Below, in pieces: positions 6,450 through 8,944 of a DNA stretch of 8,944 bases. The notes beneath the pieces were generated by a model that ran no database searches, had not been told where the DNA came from, and saw nothing but the letters and a program-made list of their open reading frames with translations. Source of the DNA: an uncultured Clostridia bacterium (lineage in GTDB: Bacteria > Bacillota > Clostridia > Christensenellales > Aristaeellaceae). Location: positions 1-8,944 of the forward strand of contig CAKUFI010000096.1 in NCBI GenBank assembly GCA_934647305.1. The letters are read 5' to 3'. The position numbers and the translations under genes are program-made. The first letter of the stretch is position 1, and every line of letters begins with the position of its first letter.

Positions 6450-7021
6450 CTTTGCCTCAGCACATCCCGCACGGATTGCATCTGAACGCCAAGATCATCG
6501 GAATCGCGTACAGGTACTTTGCCTCAGCACATCCCGCACGGATTGCATCGCGAGCGACGAGGTGGAAACCGAAGAGGCCGCGATCTTTGCCTCAGCACAT
6601 CCCGCACGGATTGCATCCAACCCGCGCGATGCGCTGGCAAAGCACGTAGACCTTTGCCTCAGCACATCCCGCACGGATTGCATCGTATCTGTCCGGCGTT
6701 GGATTGATCTCGTACCCGCTTTGCCTCAGCACATCCCGCACGGATTGCATCTTCAAGACAACCATGAATACGATGCTTTCACAAGCTTTGCCTCAGCACA
6801 TCCCGCACGGATTGCATCTCGGGCACCTCGACCTCCACGCCGCGCTGAATCTGCTTTGCCTCAGCACATCCCGCACGGATTGCATCGCGAGCGACGAGGT
6901 GGAAACCGAAGAGGCCGCGATCTTTGCCTCAGCACATCCCGCACGGATTGCATCCAACCCGCGCGATGCGCTGGCAAAGCACGTAGACCTTTGCCTCAGC
7001 ACATCCCGCACGGATTGCATC
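6450..7021 (-). CRISPR. CRISPR array, nine repeats and eight spacers
   Basis: Nine identical 33-base repeats lie at 6450-6482, 6517-6549, 6585-6617, 6652-6684, 6719-6751, 6786-6818, 6854-6886, 6922-6954 and 6989-7021. Read on the minus strand, each begins GATGCAATCCGTGCG and ends GTGCTGAGGCAAAG. Spacers are 34 or 35 bases. Spacers 2 and 3, counted from the left, recur exactly as spacers 7 and 8, so only six are different. Within the repeat, GCAATCC can pair with GGATGTGC (one bulged G), giving a seven-pair hairpin. Minus-strand transcription is favoured because the nuclease gene and anti-repeat lie upstream on that strand and a terminator blocks the other side. Repeats show no decay that would fix polarity independently. 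No spacer matches elsewhere in the window. No adaptation genes are in view, so how spacers were acquired is unknown. Confidence 0.96.
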
Positions 7022-7225
7022 AGCAAAAACGCGCGGATACAATGCTATGAAATCGTGCAATGTGCCGTAAGGTGGTAGATAGCTTTTCAGACGCTGCAAA
7101 AGCAACACTGCGCTGACTATTTTCCCACGCTCTTCTACTGTCAAGGCAATCTATATTGCCATTATCGACAGTCTCGGACGGGCAATCGACCGGTTTTGCG
7201 GTGCGAACCACACCTGAAAAATCTG
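7022..7225 (-). ncRNA. Putative tracrRNA/omega-RNA-like scaffold between nuclease and array
   Basis: This 204-base non-coding stretch shares the strand of the nuclease and array. Bases 7047-7072, read on the minus strand as CCTTACGGCACAT then TGCACGATTTCAT, can pair with most of the CRISPR repeat: CCT-A, GCACAT, GCACG, ATT and CAT align in order with two G-U pairs and small bulges, which is the look of an anti-repeat. GCTAT/ATAGC arms (7079-7083 and 7044-7048) bracket it. Upstream is a nested stem-loop at 7137-7172, with ACTGTC/GACAGT outside and GGCAAT/ATTGCC inside. RNA from here could be cut from the nuclease messenger, as omega-RNA is for TnpB, or start at the promoter at 7116-7144. Ends are not defined by sequence. 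Confidence 0.6.
7116..7144 (-). promoter_or_regulatory. Possible internal promoter for the anti-repeat RNA and array
   Basis: On the minus strand there is a perfect TTGACA (7139-7144), a 17-bp spacer and AATAGT (7116-7121; four of six -10 bases). The start would fall near 7109, giving an RNA that reaches the anti-repeat after about 35 nt and then the array. It overlaps the stem-loop at 7137-7172, so one of the two readings may be accidental. Confidence 0.4.
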
Positions 7226-8761
7226 TTAGCTTACGCTTCGCCGAATCCCCATGCTGGATGGGGTTTTCGGCACTGTGGACAACCGTTCAATCGTCTGGTC
7301 ATGAAGTCGTACAAACTGCGGATAATCTCGATTAAGGGTTTCCTGATCGAAGTTCTTCGATTGCGGATTGTAATGTTGCAGTAAAAACGCTGAGTAGAGA
7401 TCACGCTGGATTCGCTTCCCATCTGGCATATCATTCCATCGTTGAGAAAGTGCTTTTTTCGTATACTCTCCTGACTGATGGTTATACTGACTGGCTTTGA
7501 GCGAGGTTGGGACTTTCTCAACTCCAGGAAGCCCGAGAGCGATACATTTCAGCTTTAAAATGCCAATCAATGAAGCCGGCGCCTTATTGGCGATAGACTT
7601 GCCGAATCGCTTCTTCCGCTTAATCTTTCCTGTTTTAGGGGAAACTTCTGTCTTTTTTGCCCGATGGGTCAGCGCCGGCCATTCCATGTCTTCCACATAA
7701 AAGCAATCTCCAAGCGAAAGCAGATGATTTGCCAGTCCTATATGCTGCCGTCTTCGGGTCTCAGCCTGATAATGCTGAATCCAGCTCAATTCCTTCTGCA
7801 AGGCGCAATATCGCTTGGATTTGTTGTGGGTCAATTTGACGCCTCGCCGAATCATGCCTTTTTCGTCATAATTATCCGGATTGGTCGCTCTTCTGCTGCG
7901 ATCCAGTTTTCTCTGAAGTCTGCGCTTTTCTTGCTCAATATTCTGTACACGGTCTGCCAATTCTACGAGATTCGCCTCATTTGATGCCGCATATGCCAGT
8001 GTTTGTGGGCCAATATCAAGTCCGACTGCTCCCTTTCCGACTGGATGTATTGGTTTCCCAGTGCTTGAATCACGTTTTATCACCGGTTTTCCTTCCAAAG
8101 AAAGCTGCGCATACCAGTGGTCTTTTGTCTTTCCACGTTTGCGCAAAATCCGAACATATTTCACACGGTAGGAGAGCATTTCCGTTTCATAGGCATTGTC
8201 AGGCGACAGTTTGAGCGGCAGTTTCAAGCCCTTCCACTCAATGTAGGTTTCGCGGAACATAATTTCTGCACCGCCGCTTTTATTGGCAACAGAAGCTCCT
8301 TTTAATGAACGAACATCGCCATGCTTCTTAAAATGGACGACTTTTCCATCTTTTTGAAACAGCATTTTATCAAAAGCGTTCCAAACCTGGGATGCAATAC
8401 CATGTACCGCAACGCTCGATCCGATATTCGCCCCAAAATGCTTATAATAATACTTGATGTCCGATTTAAAGCTGTATTCTGTAAAACCCTGCTTTTGCAG
8501 AATATGTCTCTGGGTTTTGTACAGTTTCTTCAGCTTTGGTTTATCTGCCTGATTTTTCCAGTCTAGTGATTGAATTTCTTTCTGGTTGTTCCTGTATTCC
8601 GGCAGTTGCTTCACTCGCTCCAGCTTTTTCAATTCTGCGTGAACCAGCGTATTGTAGATTTGTCGAGCAATCTCAAATCTCTTGGCAAGTCGGTCTTCCT
8701 GCCATTTCTCCAATTTTAGAGGCAGCGTCAGACAACACGTATCTGTACTGCTTTTTCCCAC
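7226..8761 (-). CDS. TnpB/Cas12-like RNA-guided nuclease next to the CRISPR array
   Basis: About 511 residues from the GTG at 8761. Known relatives are RuvC-type nucleases that cut DNA using a guide RNA. The N-terminal part (LTLPLKLEKWQEDRL, then RFEIARQIYNTLVHAELKKLE) is the usual TnpB-type opening. VWNAFDKML and VVHFKKHG lie in the recognition/wedge region. RuvC motifs are complete: GLDIGP with Asp249, FYVEDMEW with Glu357, and QRDLYSAF with Asp454. The helical arm between the first two is present. The segment that in TnpB holds a CxxC...CxxC zinc ribbon (about 419-450, TSLKASQYNHQ...LSQRW) contains no cysteine. GTG is chosen because AAAGGAGGG precedes it at ideal spacing. ATG at 8791 has a weaker GGAG site, and ATG at 8857 sits inside the -10 box. 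Its GC is lower than the flanking genes, suggesting transfer. An ordinary transposon TnpB is the alternative, but the adjacent array and anti-repeat favour a type V effector. Catalytic activity is unproven. Confidence 0.8.
   Translation of the reverse strand: MGKSSTDTCCLTLPLKLEKWQEDRLAKRFEIARQIYNTLVHAELKKLERVKQLPEYRNNQKEIQSLDWKNQADKPKLKKLYKTQRHILQKQGFTEYSFKSDIKYYYKHFGANIGSSVAVHGIASQVWNAFDKMLFQKDGKVVHFKKHGDVRSLKGASVANKSGGAEIMFRETYIEWKGLKLPLKLSPDNAYETEMLSYRVKYVRILRKRGKTKDHWYAQLSLEGKPVIKRDSSTGKPIHPVGKGAVGLDIGPQTLAYAASNEANLVELADRVQNIEQEKRRLQRKLDRSRRATNPDNYDEKGMIRRGVKLTHNKSKRYCALQKELSWIQHYQAETRRRQHIGLANHLLSLGDCFYVEDMEWPALTHRAKKTEVSPKTGKIKRKKRFGKSIANKAPASLIGILKLKCIALGLPGVEKVPTSLKASQYNHQSGEYTKKALSQRWNDMPDGKRIQRDLYSAFLLQHYNPQSKNFDQETLNRDYPQFVRLHDQTIERLSTVPKTPSSMGIRRSVS
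7247..7263 (-). other. Hairpin within the last codons of the nuclease gene
   Basis: CCCCAT and ATGGGG form a perfect six-pair stem with a CCAGC loop inside codons for the C-terminal tail (KTPSSMGIRR). In TnpB genes the 3' end of the reading frame doubles as the start of the guide RNA scaffold. A hairpin here fits that, but a single short stem is weak proof. Confidence 0.4.
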
Positions 8762-8855
8762 AGGAATCCCTCCTTTCCATGTTACTGTCATTATACGCTC
8801 CGTGCCTTCTAATTGCAAGTGTTTTTTGCTCAAAATGCCATTCGCATACGTTATC

Positions 8856-8885
8856 ATTATAACAAAACTGGACCGTTCCCATCAA
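8856..8885 (-). promoter_or_regulatory. Promoter of the nuclease gene
   Basis: On the minus strand, TTGATG (8880-8885), an 18-bp spacer and a perfect TATAAT (8856-8861). Transcription should start near 8849, leaving a leader of about 88 nt before the GTG start at 8761. The most upstream ATG of the frame (first base 8857) overlaps this -10 box and would not be in the messenger. Confidence 0.7.
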
Positions 8886-8897
8886 AACGGACAGTGC

Positions 8898-8943
8898 AAA
8901 AAAGCACCTCCTGTTGTAGAATAGAAACTACAACAGGAGGTGC
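8898..8943 (-). terminator. Strong terminator of a gene entering from the right
   Basis: GCACCTCCTGTTGTAG (on either strand, 8904-8919) pairs perfectly with CTACAACAGGAGGTGC (8928-8943) around an 8-nt loop, a 16-bp stem. On the minus strand it is followed by six T residues (8898-8903 read in reverse). It would end a minus-strand transcript starting beyond the window and insulate the nuclease promoter. Such a long perfect palindrome could instead mark the end of a mobile element, but the T-run favours a terminator. Confidence 0.7.
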
Positions 8944-8944
8944 A

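Noticed and set aside
6416..7021. Plus-strand transcription of the array
   Set aside because: A terminator ends just 34 bases before the first repeat on that side and no promoter fits in the gap. Gene, anti-repeat and possible promoter all lie upstream on the minus strand. It is disfavoured but not excluded.
7030..7038. Degenerate extra repeat just upstream of the array (CGCGCGGAT on the plus strand)
   Set aside because: Only about nine bases resemble the repeat. Too short to call in GC-rich sequence.
6182..7078. Open frames through the CRISPR array repeating LPQHIPHGLH or CLSTSRTDC
   Set aside because: They are translations of the repeat unit in different frames, not proteins.
7226..8944. 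Ordinary IS200/IS605 transposon with TnpB
   Set aside because: No TnpA, no recognisable element ends, and the gene is followed by an anti-repeat and a real CRISPR array. It remains the fallback if the array association proves accidental.

Overview
The window looks like a chromosomal segment of a GC-rich Firmicute, most likely a Clostridia-type bacterium. The grounds are strong AAGGAGG-type ribosome binding sites, TTGACA/TATAAT promoters, U-tract terminators, and a 2,4-diaminopentanoate-dehydrogenase-like enzyme of a kind common in clostridia. No species can be named from this sequence.

Layout: (1) Positions 1-93 are the tail of something off the left edge, ending in a strong terminator at 94-121. 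(2) Positions about 180-880 hold no credible gene. They hold a tandem array of hairpin modules: two copies of 166 bp appear identical, a third copy is diverged but keeps its base pairing, and a fourth is a remnant. One hairpin type keeps an 11-nt loop while its stem sequence changes completely between modules. (3) argS (959-2668) and guaA (2687-4216) form a housekeeping pair closed by a terminator at 4254-4288. (4) A MerR-family regulator (4371-5210) is followed by a dehydrogenase gene (5346-6371). The dehydrogenase promoter has the 19-bp spacer typical of MerR targets and carries a palindrome, ACTCTCA-N7-TGAGAGT. A matching element overlaps the merR promoter, so the regulator probably controls both. 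(5) Positions 6450-7021 hold a CRISPR array of nine identical 33-nt repeats and eight 34-35-nt spacers. (6) On the minus strand, ending 205 bases from the array, is a roughly 511-residue TnpB/Cas12-like RuvC nuclease (8761-7226) of visibly lower GC than its neighbours. No cas1, cas2 or tnpA is present in the window.

The most interesting part is the array plus nuclease. Between them, on the same strand as the nuclease, lies a 26-nt segment (7047-7072) complementary to most of the CRISPR repeat with small bulges, which looks like a tracrRNA anti-repeat. Stem-loops surround it, and a possible internal promoter lies upstream. The order nuclease, structured RNA with anti-repeat, array, all on one strand, together with a TnpB-type protein that has lost its zinc-ribbon cysteines, suggests a minimal type V system of the kind intermediate between transposon TnpB and Cas12. 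The family assignment is inference. The repeat, the RuvC motifs and the complementarity are read directly from the sequence.
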